Counted from the stretch's first letter, positions 32,757 through 40,716 are shown. The stretch: DNA of 64,000 nucleotides from Candidatus Ideonella esbjergensis (GCA_016710065.1 JADJLP010000001.1:1719001-1783000); one strand, 5' to 3'. Notes: a model not told the origin generated them from the sequence alone. A program made the numbers and translations.

Positions 32757-32947
32757 GGACTGATCTCGACCGGTTGACGGAACGAACGACAACGCCACGA
32801 TCGGTTGAGTTGCCGTGCTGCCGATCGTCCCGAACTTGCCGGCCACCTTCAACCGGAAAGGCGGCTCGAAGTCCCCCCGGAATTCGGCCGTCGCACGGGC
32901 TGGCGCGCCCAGCGAGCCGCCCCTGGGCGCCGGCGACCGAGTGACAG

Positions 32948-33079
32948 ATGGGCACGCGCCATGCGACCCCCTTTCCGGCGTCGCATCGTTGATTCATACT
33001 GAGTGCGCTATCGGCATACCTGCCATTGCCGCTGTCACCAGCGTTCCGGCCTGGCCGGCGTTAGCGGTCGTGACCCGCA
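32948..33079 (+). promoter_or_regulatory. Operon-head element C: box, promoter and 23-bp repeat copy 3
   Basis: ATGGGCACGCGCC at 32948-32960 (10/13 match to the box); CTTTCC (32971-32976), an 18-base spacer and CATACT (32995-33000) as promoter; exact 23-bp repeat at 33057-33079, 56 bases after the -10, preceded by GCGTTCCGGC shared with element D. A CCTGCG/CGCAGG hairpin follows the repeat. Confidence 0.7.
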
Positions 33080-33288
33080 CTTCAATCTGCCTGCGCCCGC
33101 AGGCCACCCGCATCCTTCGCCGGCAACTGCCGGCTCAGCAGACAACCCAGCGCCTGCCGCCCAGCGGTGGCGGCTTCGACGGGTTGTAGGCAGTTCTCCG
33201 CGGGGTCTCCCCGCACATCCCCAACCCGAGCTCGGGCGACACCCCGAGTCGGGTTCGCTCGTGCTCATGCGCTTGAAAGGAAAGCGAC

Positions 33289-33744
33289 ATGACCCACGAT
33301 TCCCTCTCCTTCGCTTTGGCGCCCTGCCAGGCCAACGACGGCGACGCGCGCATCACGGCGAGCATCGTGCCCGCCGAGCAGCGCATGGACTTCCTTCCGA
33401 AGCACTTCGGTGCGCGCGCGATGATCAAGTTCGAGATGTCCGTGTACGACTGGATGGGCAGCCTCTGCCCGTCCTATCGCGGCGGATTCTGGAACTACGT
33501 CGAGTTGTCCAACGGCGGCGCGTTCATGTACCCGGCTGGCGTCGACGCGTTCGAGTTCACGGTCGATGGCAACGGCTTCCACGGCACCGTCAGTGCCGAG
33601 GTCGCGGGCATCATCGCCACCGCGTTCGCGCTGAACGGCATGCTCTGGCAAGGCTGGGACAGCCTGAACACGCAATACGAGCTGCTTCTGGAATTCATCG
33701 GCGACCACCCGGATGCGATGACCATCCGGCGTGCCCTGGACTAG
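33289..33744 (+). CDS. ArdB/KlcA-family antirestriction protein
   Basis: 151 aa. RMDFLPKHFGARAMIKFEMS, VYDWMGSLCPSYRGGFWNYV, ELSNGGAFMYPAGVDAFEFT and GTVSAEVAGIIATAFALNGM are the ArdB/KlcA signature. These proteins block type I restriction indirectly, protecting incoming plasmid DNA. Length fits the family (about 145 aa). GAAAGGAAA precedes ATG 33289 within a CGCTT/AAGCG loop. First gene of operon C; an early-expressed protective function is expected from the family. Confidence 0.9.
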   Translation: MTHDSLSFALAPCQANDGDARITASIVPAEQRMDFLPKHFGARAMIKFEMSVYDWMGSLCPSYRGGFWNYVELSNGGAFMYPAGVDAFEFTVDGNGFHGTVSAEVAGIIATAFALNGMLWQGWDSLNTQYELLLEFIGDHPDAMTIRRALD

Positions 33745-33753
33745 GGGGCCGCC

Positions 33754-33972
33754 ATGCTCACCCATCGTTGCAACAGGTTCGTCGTCCTTCTGACGGGCAT
33801 GCGCCACTACACCACCGAACAGCTCCTGGCGGTGATGCACGAGCGGCGCTACCCGCCGCTGTTGCGGGTGGCCGCGCTGCGGTGGCTCATCCATTGGGCT
33901 CCGTTGGAAATCACCAAGGGCGCCCCCTATCTGCAGCGGCGGCGCTACGTGCGCCAGCACTACCACGTGTAG
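33754..33972 (+). CDS. Small hypothetical protein (72 aa)
   Basis: Starts MLTHRCNRFVVLLTGMRHYT, 10 bases after ardB, with AGGGGG upstream. Helical and basic: TEQLLAVMHERRYPPLLRVA, ALRWLIHWAPLEITK, ending RRRYVRQHYHV. No family recognised. The high His/Arg content may reflect nucleic-acid binding. Confidence 0.55.
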   Translation: MLTHRCNRFVVLLTGMRHYTTEQLLAVMHERRYPPLLRVAALRWLIHWAPLEITKGAPYLQRRRYVRQHYHV

Positions 33973-34024
33973 CCCGCCAACACCCGCGATTCGAAGGTCA
34001 CGGCCAACCAGCCGTGGCCTTTCG

Positions 34025-34037
34025 CTCCTTCAAGGAG
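34025..34037 (+). promoter_or_regulatory. Small SD-sequestering hairpin before the 34045 gene
   Basis: CTCC (34025-34028) can pair with GGAG (34034-34037) around TTCAA; the AAGGAG is the Shine-Dalgarno of ATG 34045. The wider leader also has GGCC/GGCC and GGTC/GACC arms. Confidence 0.4.
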
Positions 34038-34044
34038 TCAGACC

Positions 34045-34521
34045 ATGTACATCCGAACCCCGCGGATCGGCGCCGTTTGCTCGGCCGATCCGAACGACAT
34101 CCACGCTCTCGCTGGCGACTTCGCCTACGAGCTGCGCCAGTTCATCAAGACCGACCGCGATGGCGAGCGGCGCCGCGCCTCGTTGGCGGCGATCGACGAC
34201 TTCGAGGAGGCAGGCGACGACCCGGAGGCTCTTCAGGCCTTCGTCGACGGCGCGGGCCTCGAGGCCATCCAGGCGTATTGCCATCCGTTCATGAGCTTCT
34301 CGCTCTCACCGTCCGGCGACTACGGCTTCTGGCCGGACTTGGAGGGCCTGGAGTACGCGGCCCGATCGAAGGATGGCGTCATCAAGGTCAACGCGGGCGA
34401 CGCCTGGCCGCCCCTGTGGACACCAACCGGCCGGGAGGTGCAGTTCGTCATCGAGGTCAACGATCACGGCAACGTGACGCTGTACAACCGCCGCAGACAG
34501 GAGGTCTGGAGCTGCGTCTAA
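34045..34521 (+). CDS. Hypothetical protein (158 aa)
   Basis: Starts MYIRTPRIGAVCSADPNDIH; ALAGDFAYELRQFIKTDRDG, then an acidic helix IDDFEEAGDDPEALQAFVDG and a C-terminal beta domain (SFSLSPSGDYGFWPDLEGLE, VQFVIEVNDHGNVTLYNRRR). Acidic overall, as anti-defence proteins often are, but no family is recognised. Last gene before the lower-GC island; the element backbone may be interrupted here. Confidence 0.6.
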   Translation: MYIRTPRIGAVCSADPNDIHALAGDFAYELRQFIKTDRDGERRRASLAAIDDFEEAGDDPEALQAFVDGAGLEAIQAYCHPFMSFSLSPSGDYGFWPDLEGLEYAARSKDGVIKVNAGDAWPPLWTPTGREVQFVIEVNDHGNVTLYNRRRQEVWSCV

Positions 34522-34699
34522 CGAAGTGTCCAGAGTGCTGATCTCGTCGAGGAACGGACTATCAGCGCATGCTATTGACGGTCCTAGAGCGCGTCCACGG
34601 TGTCCGCGGTTGGGAGTAACTACTGAGATACCCTACCCGCGGGCGCTGTCATCATCCGGTTCCATGAGCGACGTTTGAGCGCCGGAAGGGAGAGGGAGC

Positions 34700-34759
34700 A
34701 TGATTTGGTTTAGCACCTGCGCGTCCATCGTGCCGCTGGGGGCCTGCAGCGATGTTTGA
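34700..34759 (+). CDS. Possible 19-aa leader peptide before the peptidase gene
   Basis: ATG 34700 preceded by AGGGAGAGGGAGC, the strongest ribosome site nearby. It encodes MIWFSTCASIVPLGACSDV; its stop lies within the start of the peptidase gene, an 8-base overlap with ATG 34752. The peptidase start itself has only a poor ribosome site, so translation through this micro-gene may be how it is expressed. Confidence 0.4.
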   Translation: MIWFSTCASIVPLGACSDV

Positions 34760-36086
34760 GTGGTTGCCCATCTCCAAAGCATCAGACTTCGAGCGCCTGG
34801 TCGACCTGCTCGATCCGACGGAATACGGACTTCAGGAAGTTGTTGACTGGCTCGCGCAGCACGCCAATGACACGGTCGCCGGCGTTCTCGTTGAGTTTCC
34901 GTACATCGACAAGGACTACCGAAGCACCTATTACCACTACTACGCAAAGAAGGGTCGTGCATACAGTTCGCTCAGCGCCCGGCTTCATTTCTTCCCCAAA
35001 GGCTGGAAGTTGAGCGTGAATCCTTTGACCCTGGGCCAGCCGGCTGAGGGATCAAATCCGATTGACGCCACCGTCTCACGTGACTATTTGGGGTTCATGA
35101 CCCTGCGCCCTACTAGGATCAACACAATTGGTCGGACGGTTCTCCATCCGTCGGTCATACGCGATGCAGGCGGCTGGATCATTGGTCATCGCCACAAGGC
35201 TCACGTACTAGGTCATCGGGTGGATACCCGAGGATTCCCCTTCATGCAGCAGCACACTGATATTGCAGTCTGTGCGCACACTGCATGTTGGGCGATCCTC
35301 CGGCACTACAGCGAGCGATATTCGCTATACCGTGAGGTGTTGGTTCACGACGTGTCACGCCTTGGCAGGGAATTCGATCCAGGTGGGTTGTTGCCTTCTC
35401 TTGGCATTACAGCCCGAGAAGTGGAGCGGATCTTTGCTGCAGTAGGTACGTACCCGCTCTTGGTGATGCGGGGCAAGGACGACGTCTCCGCCGATACGAG
35501 GTACTACGACGAGTTGCTCGCTTACCTTGACTCCGGCTTCCCATTGTTCGGCGTTCAGAGCGAACGGGGGCACGCGATTGCTGTTGTCGGATACCGTGCG
35601 TCAGACTTGGTTCAGGGACAAGCCTCAGAGTACAGGGCCAGAGAGTGGGACTACGTGACGCACCTGTTGGTGGTTGACGACAACCATTACCCCTACATGC
35701 CGGTGCCTCGCGACAAGCAAACCGGCTCCCCATACGCCGTAAACGAAATCGACGGTTTCATCGTTCCGTTGCCGGAAAAGATGTTCCTCCCAGCAGTTGC
35801 CGCACATACCTGGGCAGCTGATTTCAAGGCGGCGCCATTGCCGGAGTTCGACGAACTCACCGTCGAGACTGATCTGGTGACAAGGTGCTTCGTGACAACC
35901 ACGGCGTCTTGGCAGCGGTTTGTGCGCGAGCACGCTCTGAAGCTGGATGGCGAATTTGTGACCGCTGCGCTTGAGCTAACCATGCCCCAGTTCCTTTGGG
36001 TCATCGAGTACGCGACGCCGGCTCAGCGTTCGACCCAGCAGATTCAGGCACGCGTATTGCTGGATGCCACAGGCTGGTCCCTATGA
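34752..36086 (+). CDS. Papain-like cysteine peptidase (predicted)
   Basis: 444 aa. MQQHTDIAVCAHTACWAILR holds a candidate oxyanion Gln (166/167) and the papain-style Cys-Trp (C179-W180); SERGHAIAVVGYRAS (H274) mirrors the papain NHAVxxVGY His block; THLLVVDDNHYPYMP (Asp/Asn 309-311) is the likely third residue. The N-terminal 150 residues and C-terminal 110 are unassigned; no signal peptide, so cytoplasmic. GC is visibly lower than in flanking genes and codon use differs. It is followed by a 63-aa gene. A papain-like peptidase next to a ubiquitin-like operon may act on conjugates or as a defence effector; unproven. Confidence 0.55.
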   Translation: MFEWLPISKASDFERLVDLLDPTEYGLQEVVDWLAQHANDTVAGVLVEFPYIDKDYRSTYYHYYAKKGRAYSSLSARLHFFPKGWKLSVNPLTLGQPAEGSNPIDATVSRDYLGFMTLRPTRINTIGRTVLHPSVIRDAGGWIIGHRHKAHVLGHRVDTRGFPFMQQHTDIAVCAHTACWAILRHYSERYSLYREVLVHDVSRLGREFDPGGLLPSLGITAREVERIFAAVGTYPLLVMRGKDDVSADTRYYDELLAYLDSGFPLFGVQSERGHAIAVVGYRASDLVQGQASEYRAREWDYVTHLLVVDDNHYPYMPVPRDKQTGSPYAVNEIDGFIVPLPEKMFLPAVAAHTWAADFKAAPLPEFDELTVETDLVTRCFVTTTASWQRFVREHALKLDGEFVTAALELTMPQFLWVIEYATPAQRSTQQIQARVLLDATGWSL

Positions 36087-36228
36087 CCCCTTCCCGGCGT
36101 TCCTAGTTCACGATCGCAAGGGCGCTCTTTGGATTGATCGAGCGAACAAGGCACCAATGCAGTATCAACAGTTCGACAAACCCTCGCCACGTTGACCAAA
36201 ATGGCCAACAACCTTCAGGAGTTCTGAA

Positions 36229-36420
36229 ATGACGCAGAAGCCGAAGCTTGAGGAACTTGGTTCACCGTTGAAGCGGATCAAGAACCTGCGGGAGCTGGAC
36301 CCAACGAAGGTGTCGGAGTTGGAGTCGCGCTTGAGGAGCACTTATGTTCGCCGCATGGGCGAGCAGGCAAGAGAGGCCCGCCTCCGCGCAGAGAAACTTC
36401 GCGACAAGATCCTGTACTGA
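36229..36420 (+). CDS. Small charged coiled-coil protein (63 aa)
   Basis: Starts MTQKPKLEELGSPLKRIKNL with CAGGAG 8 bases upstream of ATG 36229. Highly charged and helical (ELDPTKVSELESRLRSTYVR, MGEQAREARLRAEKLRDKIL). Same strand as the peptidase, 142 bases downstream, and ended by a hairpin terminator. Possibly its partner; family not recognised. Confidence 0.6.
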   Translation: MTQKPKLEELGSPLKRIKNLRELDPTKVSELESRLRSTYVRRMGEQAREARLRAEKLRDKILY

Positions 36421-36442
36421 AACCGCAGCTGCAGAATCGCTC

Positions 36443-36460
36443 AGGGGCCGTTCGGCCCCT
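36443..36460. terminator. Intrinsic terminator between convergent genes
   Basis: AGGGGCC (36443-36449), GTTC loop, GGCCCCT (36454-36460), then CGTTGTTT. It lies between the plus-strand gene ending 36420 and the minus-strand gene ending 36468 and could act in both directions. Confidence 0.65.
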
Positions 36461-36467
36461 CGTTGTT

Positions 36468-37004
36468 TCAGGCCAGCTTTGCGGCGCCAGTGACATTCAT
36501 CCTGAAACGCAACATCTCCGCGCTGAGCTGATACGCGTCCTGAGCGATCGACCACTTCAGTCGCCGTGCAGCAATGCTTCTGGCTTGGTTAGAGGTCAGC
36601 ATGAGAACTCCGCTCATCCACGCGGCCTCCGCCTCATTCCCCTTCTCCGTTTCAACCTCACAACCTGAACCGAGCGGCGGATGCTGGAGCAGAGCGTGCG
36701 CCAACCCATGGGCCATGTTTGACCTATGGCGCACAGTCGGGTGCTCCTCGTTGTAGATGATCGTGCGATGTGGCCCGTCGAACGTGGTTACCGCCGACGT
36801 CTTGTTATAGATCTCGATCACGTATGGATCGCTCCGAGTTACACCCGAGTGGATCAAGCACCGGGATAGCGGATAGAACGGTATCCGCAGATGCGAACAC
36901 AGCTCATGCATATCGATGGGCTCATCATCGGCGAGTTGAAGCTCGCTCCGCAAACCAGCGACACAGCGTTCCGCATAGGCCTTGAAACCTCGGGGTAGCC
37001 TCAT
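36468..37004 (-). CDS. ImmA/IrrE-like protein with altered metal motif
   Basis: 178 aa. ELCSHLRIPFYPLSRCLIHS, HRTIIYNEEHPTVRHRSNMA and HGLAHALLQHPPLG are the ImmA/IrrE layout, with downstream NEAEAAWMSGVLML. The zinc motif HExxH reads HGLAH: codon GGG replaces the catalytic Glu codon (GAG), so hydrolysis should be lost or reduced. It overlaps the upstream XRE gene by 4 bases (ATGA). ImmA-type proteases normally cleave their partner repressor to induce the neighbouring operon; here the pair diverges from the ubiquitin-like operon. Alternatively it is a non-enzymatic sensor. Confidence 0.75.
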   Translation of the reverse strand: MRLPRGFKAYAERCVAGLRSELQLADDEPIDMHELCSHLRIPFYPLSRCLIHSGVTRSDPYVIEIYNKTSAVTTFDGPHRTIIYNEEHPTVRHRSNMAHGLAHALLQHPPLGSGCEVETEKGNEAEAAWMSGVLMLTSNQARSIAARRLKWSIAQDAYQLSAEMLRFRMNVTGAAKLA

Positions 37005-37378
37005 TTCTTGGGCTGCGCCTCGCTCGGCACATCCTTCAACGCGTTGTAGGCCGACTCGACGATGTGCTCAAGTTTCTGTCGAGCGTCATCGCTGAGCTGA
37101 GCATCCTGGCGGAACAGAAGGGCGACCCTTTCAAGGGTCTGTTCACTGTGTGTCGCCTGACGACAGGGGACGTAGTTGGCTGGATTGATTCCAGCCCACG
37201 CAGAGAGCGCCGCCAAGCTTGCTGCATCCGGCCTTCGTCCCTGTCCCATTCGCGTCAGGGTGGTCGGGCTCACACCGGTTTCGACGCCAACTTCCTTCCA
37301 GGTGACTTTCCTGGCGCGAACGGCGCGCTCGAGCGCGGAGTAGAAGCCAGCGGCATCGAACTCCTGCTTGTTAGACAT
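37001..37378 (-). CDS. XRE-family repressor of the ubiquitin-like operon (predicted)
   Basis: 125 aa from ATG 37378 with GAAGGAGAA upstream. Residues about 12-65 (GFYSALERAVRARKVTWKEV, GVETGVSPTTLTRMGQGRRP, DAASLAALSAWAGIN) are a Cro/cI-type helix-turn-helix; the C-terminus is a helical dimer region (ERVALLFRQDAQLSDDARQK). It divergently faces the Ubl gene, and two inverted repeats in the gap are good candidate operators. Together with the ImmA-like partner it forms a typical induction switch; autoregulation is inferred. Confidence 0.8.
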   Translation of the reverse strand: MSNKQEFDAAGFYSALERAVRARKVTWKEVGVETGVSPTTLTRMGQGRRPDAASLAALSAWAGINPANYVPCRQATHSEQTLERVALLFRQDAQLSDDARQKLEHIVESAYNALKDVPSEAQPKK

Positions 37379-37410
37379 CGACAGTTCTCCTTCGGGGTTG
37401 AGTAGTTGCG

Positions 37411-37486
37411 GTTGCTCATAAGCAATCACTTGACACTTGAGCAATCGGCGCGGTACAGTCGCCACACTGGTTGCTTTATAGCAACT
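37411..37486. promoter_or_regulatory. Divergent promoters and paired operators
   Basis: Operator 1, GTTGCTCATAAGCAATC (37411-37427), and operator 2, GGTTGCTTTATAGCAACT (37469-37486), share the inverted repeat TTGCT-n3/4-AGCAA. A plus promoter TTGACA (37430-37435), 18-base spacer, TACAGT (37454-37459) lies between them. On the minus strand TTGCTC, 17 bases, TTATGA puts operator 1 over the -10 of the XRE gene. Confidence 0.6.
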
Positions 37487-37563
37487 AGCGGCCGACAGAG
37501 CAACCCCGCCTGTCATTCTCCAGCGACTGCCGGTGGCGGTCCAAAGCGCACGAGGTGATGCGA

Positions 37564-37893
37564 ATGAGCGACTCAGTTCTGAAAAGAAGCCGCACGACGG
37601 CGGCAGCGAGCACGACGACGACAGGCACGGCCCGAAGCTCACGTTCGAGCACGTCGCGTCCGTCCAAGACGTCAAGTTCCGGGTTTCCTGGAACGAGACG
37701 CTGCAAGCGGCGTGGAACACGGCGTACGAAAAGTTAGGGGGAGGACAGCCGCGCGGACGACCGCCTGCAGACAGACGACGGCGTAGACATGATGCCGCTC
37801 CTTGGCAAGACGATGCGGCAGTTGTTCGACGACAAGCACACCAAGAGCCGCAAGTTCCAAATCGTCGGCCCGACAGGCGGCGCGCAATCGTGA
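37564..37893 (+). pseudogene. Ubiquitin-like protein gene with two single-base frameshifts
   Basis: GAGGTGA lies just before ATG 37564 (MSDSV). The next coherent stretch is one frame away (SEKKPHDGGSEHDDD, then KLTFEHVASVQDVKFRVSWN, ETLQAAWNTAYEKLG), and the final one returns to the first frame (EDSRADDRLQTDDGVDMMPL, LGKTMRQLFDDKHTKSRKFQ, IVGPTGGAQS, stop). The joins fall at a TT near 37576 (one base short) and a G5 run at 37737-37741 (one base over). The restored 110-aa product has a beta-grasp look and ends Gly-Gly-AQS, as expected for a ubiquitin-like protein matured by a JAB protease. An alternative GTG start at 37533 has no ribosome site. Confidence 0.6.
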
Positions 37894-38393
37894 TTGCGCC
37901 GATGCCGGTGCAGGACATTCACGCTGGGAGGGAGGCCTTCCAGCGTGATCTGCAAGCCGTTCTGAAGGAGGGCACGCTAGCCGACCGGGGCTGGTTGAAG
38001 CCTGACGGCCTGACGCTGCTCGTGCCTATGCTCGTGGAGAACGCGGCTCAGGGTCAGGTTGACCTTTACCTGCTGAGGTTGATGTTCGACCACTACCCGA
38101 AGGGGCCGCCGAGCGCCCAGTTCATCAACCCTCTCACTATGAACTACAAGTTCCCGGACGACGTGCTCTGGGTGCCGAAGTGCGAGAACGCTCCCGACGT
38201 TCACTTCCATCCAAACTACAACAACTGCGTACAGCTCATCTGCTCGTCGACCACCCTGGAGTTCTACAGGGTGAACCACGACGTGAAGCCGGAGCACGTG
38301 TGGGACCCGCAGCGAATGAACTTCTTGACGACGCTGGCGGCAATCCGCCGCGGCCTGGCCTCACCGTACTACAAGGGACGCTGGACGCCATGA
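37890..38393 (+). CDS. E2-like ubiquitin-conjugating protein
   Basis: 167 aa from GTG 37890, which overlaps the Ubl stop (GTGA). The key block DVHFHPNYNNCVQLICSSTT carries the HPN tripeptide followed by Cys in LIC, closely matching HPN...ICL of E2 enzymes. Upstream GPPSAQFINPLTMNYKFPDD is the beta-sheet core and downstream WDPQRMNFLTTLAAIRRGLA the C-terminal helix. The role would be to carry the Ubl as a thioester. Other in-frame start at ATG 37902. Second gene of a tightly overlapping operon. Confidence 0.8.
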   Translation: MIAPMPVQDIHAGREAFQRDLQAVLKEGTLADRGWLKPDGLTLLVPMLVENAAQGQVDLYLLRLMFDHYPKGPPSAQFINPLTMNYKFPDDVLWVPKCENAPDVHFHPNYNNCVQLICSSTTLEFYRVNHDVKPEHVWDPQRMNFLTTLAAIRRGLASPYYKGRWTP

Positions 38394-38929
38394 ATGACGA
38401 AACAATGCTGTGGCGGACTCGCCCTCCTTCGTCGTATGCGCCCACGGGCAAAGTGTTGACGGTGCCGGCGCAAACGCTGGTGCGTACGGCCGCTGTCCTA
38501 CGAGCGGCCGGCGCCGTCGAATCGGCTTGCCTCTGGCTCGGGTCGCTCGACGAGGCAGGGAATGGCCTTGTCAAGGCACTCGTCGTACCCATGCAGGTCA
38601 ATCGACCCCGCAACTACTCTATGCCCGGCAGCGCCATGGCGGGAGTCGCCGAGTTCGCTCGCGCACAGTCATGGACGGTGGTCGGCGCCATTCACTCACA
38701 CCCCGGAGTGGGCGTTGAGCATTCGACCTACGACGACGAGATGACGCCGAGCCGCCGCGCAGTATCCATCGTGATGCCGCGCTACGGCGAGTGGTCCGGC
38801 CCGTGGCCACGTGGCCTTGGTATTCACGCGTACTTCGAGAAGTACTGGCACCTGCTCTCGGATGAGCACGCGCGGCAGCGGGTGATCCTGACCGACGCCG
38901 TTGAAGTGCAGACCTTTAACCTACGGTGA
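38390..38929 (+). CDS. JAB/JAMM deubiquitinase-like protease
   Basis: 179 aa from ATG 38390, overlapping the E2 stop (ATGA). JAMM motif: VESACLWLGS with an upstream Glu, then GAIHSHPGVGVEHSTYDDEM (HxHP-x6-S-x2-D), all zinc and catalytic residues present. Downstream MPRYGEWSGPWPRGLGIHAY is common in prokaryotic JAB proteins of ubiquitin-like operons. Expected job: trim the residues after Gly-Gly of the Ubl and/or remove it from targets. Confidence 0.85.
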   Translation: MNDETMLWRTRPPSSYAPTGKVLTVPAQTLVRTAAVLRAAGAVESACLWLGSLDEAGNGLVKALVVPMQVNRPRNYSMPGSAMAGVAEFARAQSWTVVGAIHSHPGVGVEHSTYDDEMTPSRRAVSIVMPRYGEWSGPWPRGLGIHAYFEKYWHLLSDEHARQRVILTDAVEVQTFNLR

Positions 38930-40481
38930 CTGCCTTGAAGAACGAACTTGACCAGTTGGCCGATCGGCACCTGCGTGCCGATCCCCAGGGGGTCCTTGCC
39001 GACCCGCTCGATGTGAGGTCGGGGGTCGTGCTGGTCCAAGTGAGCCCTGCGATGGCTGTCGCACGAGGAGTGCAGCACCTCTCGTGGATGCTCGTCAGTC
39101 TCCTTAGTCGCCAGTTCAAAGTCGTGAGGGAAATCGTCTTGGACGTGCCCGAGGTCGCGTTGTGCGCCGGCGTTGCGCCTTTTGGCGAAATGGCCACCCT
39201 TATAGAGACGCTCGAAGAGTGCGTGCGCCAGGTCAGCGGGCCGCATGTCACCGTCCGGCGAATTGGCGCTGGCTTGGTACCCGATGTGGCGCTCGTTGTC
39301 GGAGACGGCTCTCCGATAGCGCCGTGGCATTGGCGGCTCTACGCTGACGGCTGGCGGTACTTCGTGGGCCTCGACGGGGAGGCGCCCAAGGCGATTCCGA
39401 AGAGCGGGCTCTCCATCGGGCCGTATATGTGCGCAAGCTACGCTGCCGGCGAAGTCTTCAAGCTCCTGCGCGGCATGAAGCCCGGCAAAGGTGCGTTCAT
39501 TCGAGCGCACTTCGCCTCAGCATGGACGATGTCTTGCGCGGAAACGTGGTCCGAACTATCCGATGGTCCTGAAATCGAGAGGTTCGATCCCTTCCGCACT
39601 TCTACTTCGCCGGCGCCGGCGCTGTTGCTCAGGCCGCAGCTCTTTGCCTGGGGAGTTCGGGCTTCACGGGCACTTGCACGGCAGTAGACAAAGACAACCT
39701 AGACCTCACCAACGACAACCGTTATGCGCTGTCCAGACGCGAAGACGATGGTGCCTCGAAGGTCCAACTCATGCAGGACTACCTGGATTCGCGCGGTTTC
39801 GCCTGCAAGGCCGTTCCCGAGTGGTGGCAAAGCTTTGCTGTCAGCGGCGGTCGGCACGCCCCTACCGACTCGGTCCGCGCGCTCGAGAAGGCCTATAACT
39901 TCCCCATCGTCTTGTCGTGCGTCGACAAGAACGGGCCGCGGCATGAGCTACAGAACGCACTTCCCCAACTCCTTATCGGCGCCAGCACCGATGGGCTAAG
40001 CGCGAAAGCGAGTATCTTCGACCTCGGCGCCGGTACGGCGTGCCTGAAGTGTCACAACCCCCTGCGTTCGCGCAACATCATCGTGCAGACGCGGATCGCG
40101 GAACTGCAGCGACTCAATGGCGAGGACCGCATCGACTTCGCCCGCGAACATAGCCTTAGCGAAGGTGACGTTGAGCTTTTGCTCAGTCCCGGTGGATGCG
40201 GGAAGCTGTCCGAGGCGGACATCGATCGGTTTGCCGCTGGGAACCCTGAAATGTCGGTTGGATTCGTTTCTACAGCCGCAGGCGTCCTCTTGGTCGCCGA
40301 ATTCCTACGCTACTTGCAGCTGGGTGCGGCCGCAGCGACTTCGGGCGGAGCCACGACAGTTGCGACGTTCGCCCGAGCAAGGTTGCGGGCGCTTCACGTG
40401 GGCCGAGATCTGACCTGTGACTGCGAGCCCAATTCACGAACCCGCTGGCGTAGGAACTGGCAGGCGTCGTACCGCGGCTAG
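38926..40481 (+). pseudogene. E1-like activating enzyme with one frameshift
   Basis: GTG 38926 overlaps the JAB stop (GTGA). Frame 1 runs through an N-terminal domain (GVVLVQVSPAMAVARGVQHL, PWHWRLYADGWRYFVGLDGE) to ERFDP; from 39591 the next frame continues LPHFYFAGAGAVAQAAALCL (ATP-binding Rossmann loop), TAVDKDNLDLTNDNRYALS, ACLKCHNPLR, GGCGKLSE (candidate catalytic Cys) and SVGFVSTAAGVLLVAEFLRY, ending CDCEP. One C missing from the CCC at 39589-39591 explains the break. The restored enzyme is about 518 aa, normal for an operon-type E1. It would adenylate the Ubl and pass it to the E2. Confidence 0.75.
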
Positions 40482-40604
40482 GCACCAACCAAGCACAGTC
40501 ACGCAGGTGGTGGACTGTTGGTCCAACATGCCGCGGATGGAGCTTGCGCTCCCTGGGTCCCTTGGCGCTTCTCAGGAAGTGCTGGTTCCACTGCCACGGC
40601 AACG

Positions 40605-40623
40605 CTCTCAAGAACGTTGAGAG
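40605..40623. terminator. Hairpin downstream of the E1 gene
   Basis: CTCTCAA (40605-40611), loop GAACG, TTGAGAG (40617-40623), then TTTGG. It may end the ubiquitin-like operon. The rest of 40482-40847 holds no convincing gene; part may be a remnant. Confidence 0.4.
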
Positions 40624-40716
40624 TTTGGCGCCGTCAGTGCCGCCGACAAACTGGGCCCACGAAGGATAGTTGTATGCGCAAGAGACCCGTGGCGCGCTGC
40701 CTAGCAGCCCAGCGTT

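Noticed and set aside
34522..34699. Gene in the gap before the peptidase
   Set aside because: No frame has both a start with ribosome site and coding composition; only the 19-aa micro-gene at 34700 is retained.
37564..37893. Programmed ribosomal frameshift in the Ubl gene
   Set aside because: Two opposite shifts would be needed and no classic slippery heptamer plus pseudoknot is seen; decay or read error is simpler.
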